64,000 bases of DNA from Peptoniphilus rachelemmaiella (GTDB lineage: Bacteria; Bacillota; Clostridia; Tissierellales; Peptoniphilaceae), in the NCBI RefSeq assembly GCF_943169845.1, contig NZ_CALPBW010000001.1, positions 1 to 64,000 of the forward strand, written 5' to 3'. Made by a program: the position numbers and the translations under genes. Below the pieces are notes generated by a model, which saw nothing but the letters and a program-made list of their open reading frames with translations, searched no databases and was not told the origin of the DNA. Position 1 is the stretch's first letter, and each line of letters begins with the position of its first letter. Positions 24,562-32,280 of this stretch are shown here, piece by piece.

Positions 24562-26278
24562 AATGATACGCCGAATTTTTAAGATTGCGGGTAGAAGCCG
24601 AAAGAAAATCATCGTTGGCATCACATTTAATATTCTCAAATCCTTTTTCAACAGTTTTATGATGTTCGGTGTTTTTTGGATTTTATTGCATTTAGAAAAT
24701 CTTACACCCACTATTATCCTGCAAGCCTTTGGCGTTGTATTAGGAAGTGTTATCGGACGCTTTTTCTTCCAATGGATGTATGACCGTACCATGAGTGGAA
24801 CGGGATATGATATTTTCCGTGATTATCGTCTGGAAATAGGAGAAAAATTGAAACAGGCTCCTATGGGCTACTTTTCAGAGCAAAATTTAGGAACTATTCA
24901 GACAATACTTACTACGACGATTGCGGATTTAGAGGGTTACTCCATGCTTGCAATCGAGCAGATGACAAGCGGTGTTGCTATGACAGCTCTCATGTCAATT
25001 ATGATGTTCTTTTTCAACCCAATTATTGCCATTTTGAGTCTGATCGGGCTATTATTAGGTTTACTTGCTCTTCGTTGGGTCCGCAGTAGAGCCGCACAAT
25101 ATACTCCCATTTATCAAGAAGCACAGGAAAATCTGGTGAGTAAATCAATGGAATATATCCGAGGGATTTCTGTTCTACGCTCTTTCTCCAAAGGTGAGGA
25201 AGGACAACGAGAAGTACGCAGCGCATTTCAAAAAAAGTGGGATGCAGATTATGGGCAGGAAAAAGCCACAGCCGGAGTTCTTCGTTTTTATATTCTGGTA
25301 TATAAGCTCATGAGCTGTGTGCTGATTGCTGTGGCAGCATTGATTTTCATGGCAGGAGAAATTAGTTTGCCGTATTGTTTGACTTTCCTGTTTTGTGCGT
25401 TTACGGTGTACTCTGATTTGGAAACTATGGGAAACAGTGCTTTTTTGAGCAAGAAAATAATCACAGAACTGGAACGTTTGGAAGAAGTCACCAATATACC
25501 GCAAATGGATACCAGCACAGATAAATTAAAAACTTCCCACTACGATATAGCACTGGATTATATCTCGTTTGGCTATGGCAAGCGGCAGGTTATCCATGAC
25601 ATCTCTTTGGAAATTCCAGAACATACAACCTGTGCTATTGTAGGGCCATCCGGCAGCGGTAAAACAACTTTGTGTAATTTAATTGCCCGATTTTGGGATG
25701 TGCAGGACGGCGCTGTTCGGATTGGAGGAAAAGATGTCAAAAATTATACTGCGGATAGTATTTTGGAATATATCAGCATGGTCTTTCAGAATGTGTATCT
25801 TTTTCACGATTCCATTGAAAACAATATCAAATTTGGTAAGCCGGACGCCACACATGAGGAAGTGGAAGCCGCCGCAAAACGCGCTTGCTGCCATGATTTT
25901 ATTTCCGCATTGCCAGATGGTTACAACACAATCATTGGTGAGGGCGGTTCTACACTTTCCGGGGGCGAAAAGCAACGGATTTCTATTGCTCGCGCCATGC
26001 TAAAAGATGCCCCCATTATCATTTTAGATGAAGCCACTTCCAGCGTCGATCCAGAAAATGAGCAAGCACTTCTATCTGCCATTGTAGAACTAACAAAGAA
26101 TAAAACATTGATTTCGATTGCCCATCGCTTGAGTACGGTGCAGAACGCAGATCAAATTGTTGTAATAAATCAAGGTAGAGTTGTTCAGCGGGGAACTCAT
26201 CAATCTTTGATTTCACAAGAAGGAATTTATAGAAATTTCTTAAAGCAAAAACTTGAATCCGCTGGATGGGCACTCTAA
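24554..26278 (+). CDS. ABC transporter ATP-binding/permease, half transporter 2
   Basis: A protein of 574 residues with the same architecture as its partner: membrane domain 1-310, Walker A GPSGSGKTT, signature LSGGEKQ, Walker B IIILDEATSSVDPEN. AAAGGAGG precedes the ATG inside the end of the first gene. Both subunits keep complete ATPase motifs, so both sites may be active. Direction of transport is inferred only from context. Confidence 0.92.
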   Translation: MFEMIRRIFKIAGRSRKKIIVGITFNILKSFFNSFMMFGVFWILLHLENLTPTIILQAFGVVLGSVIGRFFFQWMYDRTMSGTGYDIFRDYRLEIGEKLKQAPMGYFSEQNLGTIQTILTTTIADLEGYSMLAIEQMTSGVAMTALMSIMMFFFNPIIAILSLIGLLLGLLALRWVRSRAAQYTPIYQEAQENLVSKSMEYIRGISVLRSFSKGEEGQREVRSAFQKKWDADYGQEKATAGVLRFYILVYKLMSCVLIAVAALIFMAGEISLPYCLTFLFCAFTVYSDLETMGNSAFLSKKIITELERLEEVTNIPQMDTSTDKLKTSHYDIALDYISFGYGKRQVIHDISLEIPEHTTCAIVGPSGSGKTTLCNLIARFWDVQDGAVRIGGKDVKNYTADSILEYISMVFQNVYLFHDSIENNIKFGKPDATHEEVEAAAKRACCHDFISALPDGYNTIIGEGGSTLSGGEKQRISIARAMLKDAPIIILDEATSSVDPENEQALLSAIVELTKNKTLISIAHRLSTVQNADQIVVINQGRVVQRGTHQSLISQEGIYRNFLKQKLESAGWAL

Positions 26279-26516
26279 TTAAGTTAAGTACTTTTCAGGG
26301 GCAAACTCATTGTAGCAAGCAATGCCTGTGTTAATACACACAGGCCCGCAGAGAAGAAAATCCCTTTGTGATTTTCCTCTCCGCTTGCTTGTTGAGGGCA
26401 GCGCCCCCAAGCCCCTTTGAACACAGAATTTCATTCTGTGGCTGCGCGTTCTGTGAACGCTTTTGACCAGGACCGGCTTACCGCTGGCCGTGGTCTTTTT
26501 CTTTTTCAACATCCTG
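26279..26516. other. Hairpin-dense non-coding right end of the island
   Basis: Three clear stems follow the ABC pair: GCCTGTG/CACAGGC (26324-26345), GAAAATC/GATTTTC extended by GAGA/CTCT (26351-26381), and CACAGAAT/ATTCTGTG (26422-26440). A G/C-rich stretch and a T-rich run before 26510 follow. The first may end the ABC operon. A 77-codon minus-strand frame here lacks coding character. Confidence 0.55.
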
Positions 26517-26539
26517 AAATCCCGAAGGCCTTGAGATTT
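26517..26539 (+). repeat. Right 23-bp direct repeat (att-like)
   Basis: Same start (AAATCCCGAAGGC) and end (GAGATTT) as 18054-18076, with two differences in between. On the minus strand it is a hairpin 23 bp past the histidine kinase stop, where a terminator is expected, but without the T-tract. Confidence 0.7.
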
Positions 26540-26561
26540 GTCTTAAAAAATCATTTCATCC

Positions 26562-27692
26562 TTACCGCAGCCCTTTTTTCGGAAGGATGAATTCGAAAAT
26601 GGTGCCCGTCGGGGGATTGTCCTTAATTTGGATTTTTCCGCCTAAGCGGCGGGCGATTTCTTTGACCAGGGCCAGGCCCACGCCGTAGCCGTCGTGGTTT
26701 CTCGAAGGATCGGCCCGGTAGAAGAGGTCGAAGGCTTTCGCCTTTGCGTCATCATCCATGCCCACCCCCGTATCGGCCACGGCGATCACCGCATCGTCGC
26801 CTTTTTCCGAGAAGGTGATGGTTAATCTGCCCCCGGGCCGGTTGTATTTAATGCCGTTGTCGAAGAGATTATACAAGGCACGCTCAAGAAGGGCGTCGTC
26901 GGTTTCAAGAACCATGTCTTCTCCCTCAAGGGAAAGGGCCACGTCTTTCGCCTCGGCCTTTTCCTCCAGATCCAAAAGAAGCTCCTGTGCCATGGCCTTC
27001 ACATTTACCGGGCGAAATTCCGGGGCACCGTCGCGACCTAAAAAGAGGACCTCTTCTACTAAATCGCTGAGGCGGCGGATGTTTTTCTCCATGCTTTCCA
27101 CAAAGGCAGAAAGTTCCGGATCCATGGTGCCTCTTTTTTTCTTAAACACGTCCATGCGGGTGCGCAACACGGCGAGGGGCGTGCGCAGTTCGTGGGCCAC
27201 GTTCACGGAAAAGAGCCGCTCTTTTTCGTAATTGTCGTAGATTTTATCCAGGGTCTTTTGAAAGGCTTCGGAAAGGGCCACGATTTCGTAGGCTCCTTCT
27301 TTTAACACGAGGCTATTTTTTTCCGCCATGGCATCCATGTCCGTGGCCGCCACTTTTTCCGTTAAAACCGCGAGAGGGCTCAAGGTGCGGCGAATCAAAA
27401 GAATAAATATGGTGCCGCCGAAAAGCCCCGTGGCGAGAACGACGCCGAGGGCGTAGAGCTTAAAATCCGCCAGGTGGCGCACTTCCTCCTGGTCGATAAA
27501 GACCATGACCGAGTCGTCTGTCTTTCCTTTCATGCGGCTTTCCACTTGAGCGGTAAGGTTTTCGGCGATGTCTTGCTGGCGCCGGGCGATGAGAAAGTTT
27601 GATAGGACGAGCATGAGCATAAAAAGGGCCACGCTCGCCGCCGTCAGCTTGAATATAATGGAGCGCCGGGTTTTATTCCCTATCAATGACAT
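26562..27692 (-). CDS. Two-component sensor histidine kinase
   Basis: A protein of 376 residues: membrane helix about 15-35, a short extracytoplasmic loop of about 40 residues, second helix about 78-100, HAMP, HisKA with phospho-His in VNVAHELRTPLAVLRTR, and HATPase_c with N (ALYNLFDNGIKYN), G1 (ADTGVGMD) and G2 (YGVGLALVKEIA) boxes. The start overlaps the response regulator stop by 20 bp. The small sensor loop fits sensing in or near the membrane. Confidence 0.95.
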   Translation of the reverse strand: MSLIGNKTRRSIIFKLTAASVALFMLMLVLSNFLIARRQQDIAENLTAQVESRMKGKTDDSVMVFIDQEEVRHLADFKLYALGVVLATGLFGGTIFILLIRRTLSPLAVLTEKVAATDMDAMAEKNSLVLKEGAYEIVALSEAFQKTLDKIYDNYEKERLFSVNVAHELRTPLAVLRTRMDVFKKKRGTMDPELSAFVESMEKNIRRLSDLVEEVLFLGRDGAPEFRPVNVKAMAQELLLDLEEKAEAKDVALSLEGEDMVLETDDALLERALYNLFDNGIKYNRPGGRLTITFSEKGDDAVIAVADTGVGMDDDAKAKAFDLFYRADPSRNHDGYGVGLALVKEIARRLGGKIQIKDNPPTGTIFEFILPKKGLR

Positions 27693-28344
27693 ACCCCCTT
27701 CCGATTTCGTTTCGAATGATGTTTTCTCCCAGGGCCTCTTTGATCTTTCGCCTCAGGGCGGACATATGCACCCGCACGGCGTTTGACACGTCGCTTACAT
27801 TCATATCCCACACGTGTTCCATAAGCTCTTCGGCGGAGATGGTGCGGCCCTGATTCAAGATCAGGTATTCGAAAATGCCCAGCTCCTTGGCCGTAAGCTT
27901 AATCACTTCCCCGTTCACGGTGAGGATTTTCGTCCCGGTGTCGAAGGAGAGGTTTTTGTACGTAATGACTTTGTCTTCCACCACCTGTTTTCGGCGAAGG
28001 AGGGAGCGAATCCGCGCCTCCAGTTCATCGAAGTGAAAGGGCTTAATTAAGTAGTCGTTGGCCCCGAGGTCCAGCCCCTTTACCCGGTCCGCCACTTGGG
28101 TGCGGGCGGTCAGCATGATCACATTGACCTGCTTGTCTTCCTCGCGAATTTCTTTGAGCAGGGTGAAACCGTCGATTTTCGGCAGATTAATGTCCAGCAC
28201 GATGAGGTCGTAGGTCTCGCTCCAAAAGAGATCCTCCGCCTCGACGCCATCACGGGCCGTATCCACGGCGTAGCCCGAAAGCCTGAGCCCTTCGGCGACG
28301 GATTCCAACAATTCTTTTTCGTCTTCTACAATTAACAGTCGCAT
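27673..28344 (-). CDS. OmpR-family response regulator
   Basis: A protein of 223 residues from an ATG at 28344 with AAGGAGG upstream. The receiver domain has acidic pair EDE near residue 7, phospho-Asp in IVLDINLPKIDG (about 51), and the conserved Lys in DYLIKPF. The C-terminal winged helix ends GRGYVID. It pairs with the kinase. The adjacent redox cassette carries a tandem TTAACA box typical of this family's targets. Confidence 0.96.
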   Translation of the reverse strand: MRLLIVEDEKELLESVAEGLRLSGYAVDTARDGVEAEDLFWSETYDLIVLDINLPKIDGFTLLKEIREEDKQVNVIMLTARTQVADRVKGLDLGANDYLIKPFHFDELEARIRSLLRRKQVVEDKVITYKNLSFDTGTKILTVNGEVIKLTAKELGIFEYLILNQGRTISAEELMEHVWDMNVSDVSNAVRVHMSALRRKIKEALGENIIRNEIGRGYVIDRE

Positions 28345-28370
28345 GGGCGCCTCCTTTTTTCTCATTATAG

Positions 28371-28403
28371 CAAAAACGCAAACAGGCGGCGCCTCTTTGC
28401 GTT
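28371..28403. terminator. Terminator after the polyferredoxin gene
   Basis: AACGCAAA (28375-28382) / TTTGCGTT (28396-28403) with a G/C-rich loop, followed on the minus strand by TTTTTG. The response regulator's TATAAT (about 28361-28366) follows directly. Confidence 0.8.
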
Positions 28404-28414
28404 TTCGGAATCTT

Positions 28415-29302
28415 TTAGTTTTCAGGTATTGCTTTTGTTGTCTGTTTCATAGAAAGGCCTTTGGTAATGGCCCCGGTGGGGCAGGCTTTCTCGCATTGGC
28501 CGCAGCGGATACATTCGGCGGCGTTTGCATTTTCAACAGGGTTGACGTTCATTTTACAGGCCCTCGCACAAGCGCCGCAGTGCACACAAGCATTCTCGTC
28601 CAGTCTGTATTTAAATACGGAAATGGAATTGAAGAGAGAGTACACAGCCCCGAGGGGGCAAATGTATTTACAGAATGGGCGATAGATGATGAGGCTCAGG
28701 AGCACTGTGGCGGCGAGGATGGCGCCTTTCCAGGCGTATAAAAAGCCGACGGCGCCACGCATACTTTCGTTTTTCAGGACCAGGGGGAGGCCCCCTTCAA
28801 GCATCCCGACGGGGCAGATAAGTTTACAAAAATACGGGGATCCCTGACCCAGGACGTCCACGAGAAAAAGGGGGAGGAGTAGGACGAAGATCAGTAAGAT
28901 GGCGTATTTTATTTTTCTCAAATGCTTGTCCGCCTTGAAGCTTTTTATTTTCTTCGGAAAGGGAATTTTGTGCAAAAGATCCTGCACCAGACCGAAGGGG
29001 CAAAGCCAGCCGCAGACGAAGCGGCCCATAAGGGCGCCGATAAAGAAGAGAAATCCCACCACGTAAAAGGAAAATTTATAGTCCATATTTCCTATGACGG
29101 CCTGCAGGGCGCCGATGGGGCATGCCCCCTTGGCACCGGGGCAGGAATAGCAATTCATCCCCGGTACGCAGAGGTTTTTCATTTTGCCCTGATAGATTTT
29201 GCCCGTCTTAAATCCTTCCAGGTAGGAATTGGTGGCGAGAAACCACAGGCCCTGAAAAAGGTGGCGCTTCGTTTCTTTCATGGATTTTTTTTCACTAGCC
29301 AA
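28415..29302 (-). CDS. Membrane polyferredoxin (NapH/CcoG-like 4Fe-4S protein)
   Basis: A protein of 295 residues with about five membrane helices and two C-terminal 4Fe-4S motifs (CVHCGACARACKMNV and CIRCGQCEKACPTGAI). Upstream Cys pairs are seen in CGWLCPFGLVQD and CKYICPLGAVYS, the NapH/RnfB-like pattern. It would pass electrons across or along the membrane. The likely start is TTG at 29302 with GGAGTG upstream, overlapping the CXXC peptide gene by 8 bp. It is third in the TlpA cassette. Confidence 0.9.
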   Translation of the reverse strand: MASEKKSMKETKRHLFQGLWFLATNSYLEGFKTGKIYQGKMKNLCVPGMNCYSCPGAKGACPIGALQAVIGNMDYKFSFYVVGFLFFIGALMGRFVCGWLCPFGLVQDLLHKIPFPKKIKSFKADKHLRKIKYAILLIFVLLLPLFLVDVLGQGSPYFCKLICPVGMLEGGLPLVLKNESMRGAVGFLYAWKGAILAATVLLSLIIYRPFCKYICPLGAVYSLFNSISVFKYRLDENACVHCGACARACKMNVNPVENANAAECIRCGQCEKACPTGAITKGLSMKQTTKAIPEN

Positions 29303-29441
29303 TGCCGATACACTCCATGCAAATTCTTATGGCCTTGTTCAGAACCACCTGCATCTCTCCCCGATTGACGCCGTAGGCCATCATGGCCACGGAGGCGAGG
29401 AGAATAGCAGGGCCTAAATAGGCACGGTATTTTTCTTTCAT
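29295..29441 (-). CDS. CD1871A-family CXXC-motif small membrane protein
   Basis: A protein of 48 residues: one membrane helix (about 9-25), then GVNRGEMQVVLNKAIRIC, and the end CMECIGIG. The NKAI-x-I-C-x-E-C-IGIG tail is the signature of this small clostridial family. It starts 1 bp after the TlpA stop and overlaps the polyferredoxin gene. The conserved Cys pair could exchange electrons or disulfides between TlpA and the polyferredoxin. That role is inferred from position. Confidence 0.88.
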   Translation of the reverse strand: MKEKYRAYLGPAILLASVAMMAYGVNRGEMQVVLNKAIRICMECIGIG

Positions 29442-29442
29442 C

Positions 29443-30576
29443 TTACTTTACGTTTTTCAATTCTTTTTCCACAATGGCCTTCCATTCGTCCAAGCTCTTG
29501 GCGCCGGAATAGGAATCGCCGACAATATTGCCCTTGCTGTCCACGAAGAAGGTTTCAGGCAATGCTTGAATGCCTTGGAGGCGGCCCTTCATTAATTGAT
29601 CGTCGGGTTTTAAGAAGGGGTAGGTGGTCTTTAATTTCTTTTGAATGGCCTTGGCTTTATCCAATGCATCGGGAATGTCTTTTCCGTCTTCGTGGGTGTC
29701 CATGACCACGCCGACGACGCCGACGCCTTTGTCTTTCATTTCGGCGTTCAGCTTTTCCAGATCGGGAATTTCCTGAATGCAGGCCGTGCACCAGGTGGCG
29801 AAGACATTGACCATGGTGAGTTTGTTCTTGGCCAGATCCGCGTCGGTAAAGGCCTTGCCGTCGATGTCTTGGGTTTTAAAGGGAGCAATGGATTTCGCAT
29901 CGGACGTTTGCTTCATTTCTTTTTCTTGGAACACATAGCCGTTTTCCGCCATGGGCGTTTGATCCATGGTTTCAAGCTTCACGCCCTTTAAGGCTTCCAG
30001 AATGGCGGGATCCACATCTTTCGCCGTGGACAAATAGTAATTGTACTTTCCGTCTTTGCTTTCACCGAGTTTCGTATGGGTGTCTAATTTGGTGACCTTA
30101 CTAATGGCGGCCTCGTCCATGGATTTGTCGTAGATCCCGATGGTGCCAGCCCGCTTAATGGCTTCCAGCCACTTCGGATAGTCGTCGCCCATTTTCGGGA
30201 TTTCCTTGTTCTTGTCTTCTTCCGTTAAAGCGGAGAAGGTGAGCATGGCGTATTTAATTTCGTTTTTCTCGCCTAAGGACTGATCGTCCAGCATGATCAC
30301 GTCTTTTTTCGTCATCATGTCTTGTAAGTTTTTCGGCAAAGTGATTTTTGCACCCATGTAGGGAAATTCATAAGTATCTTTTACTTGCCAGGCGTAATCG
30401 GCGGGCTTAATCATTTCATTGCCCATGCCGGCCTTGGAGGCCTCGATGCTTTCGCCTTGGGCCACTTCTTCCGGATGGTCTTCCCGGCGATTGTCTTTCT
30501 TCTCGCAGGCCAAGAGGCTGAAGCTTAAGCTTGCGATTAAAGCGCCTGCCAAAATCTTTTTCATTTTCTTATTCAT
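29443..30576 (-). CDS. TlpA-like thioredoxin-fold lipoprotein
   Basis: A protein of 377 residues from an ATG at 30576 (AAGGAG upstream). A lipoprotein signal peptide has lipobox L-L-A-Cys24. The middle region (about 55-240) is of unrecognised type. The C-terminal thioredoxin domain has FATWCTACIQEIPDLEKL, with Cys-Thr-Ala-Cys as the redox pair and the cis-Pro region in IQALPETFFVD. It likely reduces or isomerises disulfides, or handles methionine sulfoxide, outside the membrane, fed by the CXXC peptide and polyferredoxin. Confidence 0.92.
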   Translation of the reverse strand: MNKKMKKILAGALIASLSFSLLACEKKDNRREDHPEEVAQGESIEASKAGMGNEMIKPADYAWQVKDTYEFPYMGAKITLPKNLQDMMTKKDVIMLDDQSLGEKNEIKYAMLTFSALTEEDKNKEIPKMGDDYPKWLEAIKRAGTIGIYDKSMDEAAISKVTKLDTHTKLGESKDGKYNYYLSTAKDVDPAILEALKGVKLETMDQTPMAENGYVFQEKEMKQTSDAKSIAPFKTQDIDGKAFTDADLAKNKLTMVNVFATWCTACIQEIPDLEKLNAEMKDKGVGVVGVVMDTHEDGKDIPDALDKAKAIQKKLKTTYPFLKPDDQLMKGRLQGIQALPETFFVDSKGNIVGDSYSGAKSLDEWKAIVEKELKNVK

Positions 30577-30621
30577 GTGAACACTCCTTTTTCGATGGTA
30601 AATCCATTTTAACCGACGGCC

Positions 30622-30638
30622 TGTTAAGGCCATGTTAA
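30622..30638 (-). promoter_or_regulatory. Tandem TTAACA box for an OmpR-family regulator
   Basis: On the minus strand TTAACA-N5-TTAACA gives two half sites 11 bp apart, the one-turn spacing bound by OmpR/PhoB-type dimers. It lies about 50 bp before the TlpA start, with a TAAAAT -10-like element following, so it covers the -35 region. Confidence 0.6.
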
Positions 30639-30643
30639 GACAA

Positions 30644-30672
30644 TAAAAATCCGAGGAATTATTTTTCCTCGG
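30644..30672 (-). terminator. Terminator after the MarR / 61-residue gene pair
   Basis: Perfect stem CCGAGGAA/TTCCTCGG (30651-30672) with a 6-nt loop, then ATTTTTATT on the minus strand. Confidence 0.88.
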
Positions 30673-30677
30673 AATGT

Positions 30678-30863
30678 TTAATCGGACAGGGCATCTTTAA
30701 ATTCCCCAATGGCCGCCTCGAATCGATCCTGAAGCCCCTGAAGGGCAGCTAAATCGACATTTTTCTCATCCAGGGCTTTTGTCAGCGCCCGGACATAGGC
30801 CTTTTCCGTTCGCAACATATCTTTTTGCAATCGCCTAAAGGTGCGAAGGGATTCTCTGTCCAC
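30678..30863 (-). CDS. Small helical protein, unrecognised
   Basis: A charged, helical protein of 61 residues with heptad-like Leu/Ala spacing (DRESLRTFRRLQKDMLRTEK). It follows the MarR stop by 3 bp and ends before a strong terminator, so it is the second gene of that unit. No family recognised. Confidence 0.6.
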   Translation of the reverse strand: MDRESLRTFRRLQKDMLRTEKAYVRALTKALDEKNVDLAALQGLQDRFEAAIGEFKDALSD

Positions 30864-30866
30864 GCC

Positions 30867-31355
30867 TTACACGTCCTTGTGGTTGGGGTAGTACATTTCG
30901 TCCATTTCTTCGGTGACCGCTTCCACAATGCCGTCGTCTAACACGTCCAGAACTTCTTTAAAGACCTGCATCTTTTCTTCGGGCACCTTTTCTTCCAGGC
31001 ATTTCAATACATCTTCCACAAAATCGTAATTGACTTGGTAGTACTTCTTGAATTTGTCCGTAACAAACAGGTGTACTTGGCGGCGGTCTTTTTGGCTGCG
31101 TACTTTTTCTACATGGCCTTTTTCCACTAAGTTATTGACCTTGTAGGCGGCATTGGGTTGGCTGACGCGAATAAAATTTGCCAGTTCGTTAATGGTCGGC
31201 CCTTGCAAGGCATAAATTGCCTCGGCACAAAACTTTTCCATCACCGTTAAAGAATCCGCTTGTCGGTTATTGCGATACAGATTCTTGTAGAAATTTAATT
31301 TGTATTTCAAATAAATTGAATTCATGACTTCTTTCATCGATTTATTGTTTTCCAT
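30867..31355 (-). CDS. MarR-family transcriptional regulator
   Basis: A protein of 162 residues from an ATG at 31355 with GAGGTG upstream; the open frame to 31460 lacks a site. The winged helix reads TINELANFIRVSQPNAAYKVNNLVEKGHVEKVRSQKDRRQVHLFVT, with the wing and the D-R-R of MarR proteins. It is unlinked to an obvious target apart from the 61-residue gene. TTGGCA-N17-TATGTA about 50 bp upstream may be its promoter. Confidence 0.88.
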   Translation of the reverse strand: MENNKSMKEVMNSIYLKYKLNFYKNLYRNNRQADSLTVMEKFCAEAIYALQGPTINELANFIRVSQPNAAYKVNNLVEKGHVEKVRSQKDRRQVHLFVTDKFKKYYQVNYDFVEDVLKCLEEKVPEEKMQVFKEVLDVLDDGIVEAVTEEMDEMYYPNHKDV

Positions 31356-31440
31356 TACACACCTCACTCGATTAGATAAAAGACTATGATCGTGCCATAC
31401 ATAATTAATCGTTAGATTCTTGCCAAATCCATTGAATTTA

Positions 31441-31478
31441 GAAAAGAACAATGCCCGCATCGGGATTGTTCTTTTTTC
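31441..31478. terminator. Strong bidirectional hairpin after tRNA-Arg
   Basis: AAAGAACAAT/ATTGTTCTTT (31443-31474) encloses CCCG/CGGG. T-rich sequence follows on both strands. It ends the tRNA transcript on the minus strand. Confidence 0.85.
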
Positions 31479-31504
31479 GTTAAAGCGAATTGTCGCTTAT
31501 GTAT

Positions 31505-31581
31505 TGGCGGAGCTGAGAGGAATCGAACCCCCGGCACGTGCCTTAGGAGGGCACTGCTCTATCCAACTGAGCTACAGCTCC
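31505..31581 (-). tRNA. tRNA-Arg (anticodon CCU)
   Basis: Read on the minus strand: acceptor GGAGCTG (31575-31581) pairs with CAGCTCC, the D arm is GCTCAGTTGGATAGAGC, and the anticodon stem GTGCC/GGCAC carries the loop CTCCTAA, giving anticodon CCT. The T loop is TTCGATT. Discriminator G and CCA (31505-31507) are encoded. It decodes AGG. Confidence 0.95.
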
Positions 31582-31653
31582 ACAATGAATAGTATACGCA
31601 GGTAAATTATTTTTTGCAATTCATATTCATTGCCACACAAAAATCTTTTACAT

Positions 31654-32280
31654 TTATTTGTATTTATCTTCCAATGCGATCATGCGCATGCGTCCTTCTT
31701 CCATTTCTTCCACTTGATAGACGTAGCGTTCGTCTTCCACGACACCGCCTAATTCTACGATTTTACCCTGTTCGTCGAATATTTTTTGAATGTAATCCCC
31801 TAATAGCTCTTCTTTGCTTTCGATGTCTCGAACCAAGTGCTCATTGACTTTGTCCATTTTCGTTTTGGCATCGAAAATAGCCACGCCGGCATTGGCGAGG
31901 ATTTTGTGGATGGTAAAGTATTTGCGCACGATAAATAAGACGGCGATGGCCAAGACGCCGATGAAAAGATCCCGCGTGTTGTCGCCGTAAATAAGCATTT
32001 TTCTCGCCACCACCATAATCATAATGTAGATGATTTGGTATTCCTCGTGATTAATCAGCATGGCCACAAATTCCAGGCCGATGACCATTAACAGCACGTG
32101 GGAGAGAAAATCCTGAAAGAGCTGATAGCTGCTTCCTTTGGTGCTGTGGAGGATGTCCACCATGTATTTAAAAAGATCGGGAACGGAGATAATAATCCCG
32201 AAAATAATGGTGACAGCCATAGCAAATTCCAAGGCGTAGAGCAGGCTTTGGAGCCCGGATACATATTGCTTTCGATTCAT
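31654..32280 (-). CDS. PsiE-like membrane protein with soluble C-terminal domain
   Basis: A protein of 208 residues with four membrane helices in the first 120 (including EFVAMLINHEEYQIIYIMIMVVARKMLIYG, where the family is most conserved) and a soluble tail of about 85 residues. PsiE is a phosphate-starvation-inducible protein of unknown activity in E. coli. The gene overlaps the sigma factor stop by 4 bp, so it is translated with the stress sigma gene. Confidence 0.75.
   Translation of the reverse strand: MNRKQYVSGLQSLLYALEFAMAVTIIFGIIISVPDLFKYMVDILHSTKGSSYQLFQDFLSHVLLMVIGLEFVAMLINHEEYQIIYIMIMVVARKMLIYGDNTRDLFIGVLAIAVLFIVRKYFTIHKILANAGVAIFDAKTKMDKVNEHLVRDIESKEELLGDYIQKIFDEQGKIVELGGVVEDERYVYQVEEMEEGRMRMIALEDKYK

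Larger units (their letters stand above)
18054..26539. mobile_element. Iron-uptake island bounded by direct repeats, probable mobile-element remnant
   Basis: About 8.5 kb between two near-identical 23-bp repeats holds an XRE regulator, a DtxR-like regulator, an ECF uptake system, a TetR regulator and two ABC half transporters. Codon use in the ABC pair is more A/T-rich than in flanking genes. The right end (26279-26516) has hairpin-dense non-coding DNA of a type I associate with Clostridiales conjugative elements. No integrase or relaxase remains in the window, so mobility now is unlikely. The element class is inferred. Confidence 0.55.

Noticed and set aside
26279..26512. Minus-strand 77-codon frame at the right end of the island
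   Set aside because: It spans several hairpins, has no good ribosome site and an odd basic composition. It looks like a chance frame in mobile-element DNA.
18054..26539. Prophage
   Set aside because: No capsid, portal, terminase, lysis or integrase gene is present; the content is transport and regulation only.
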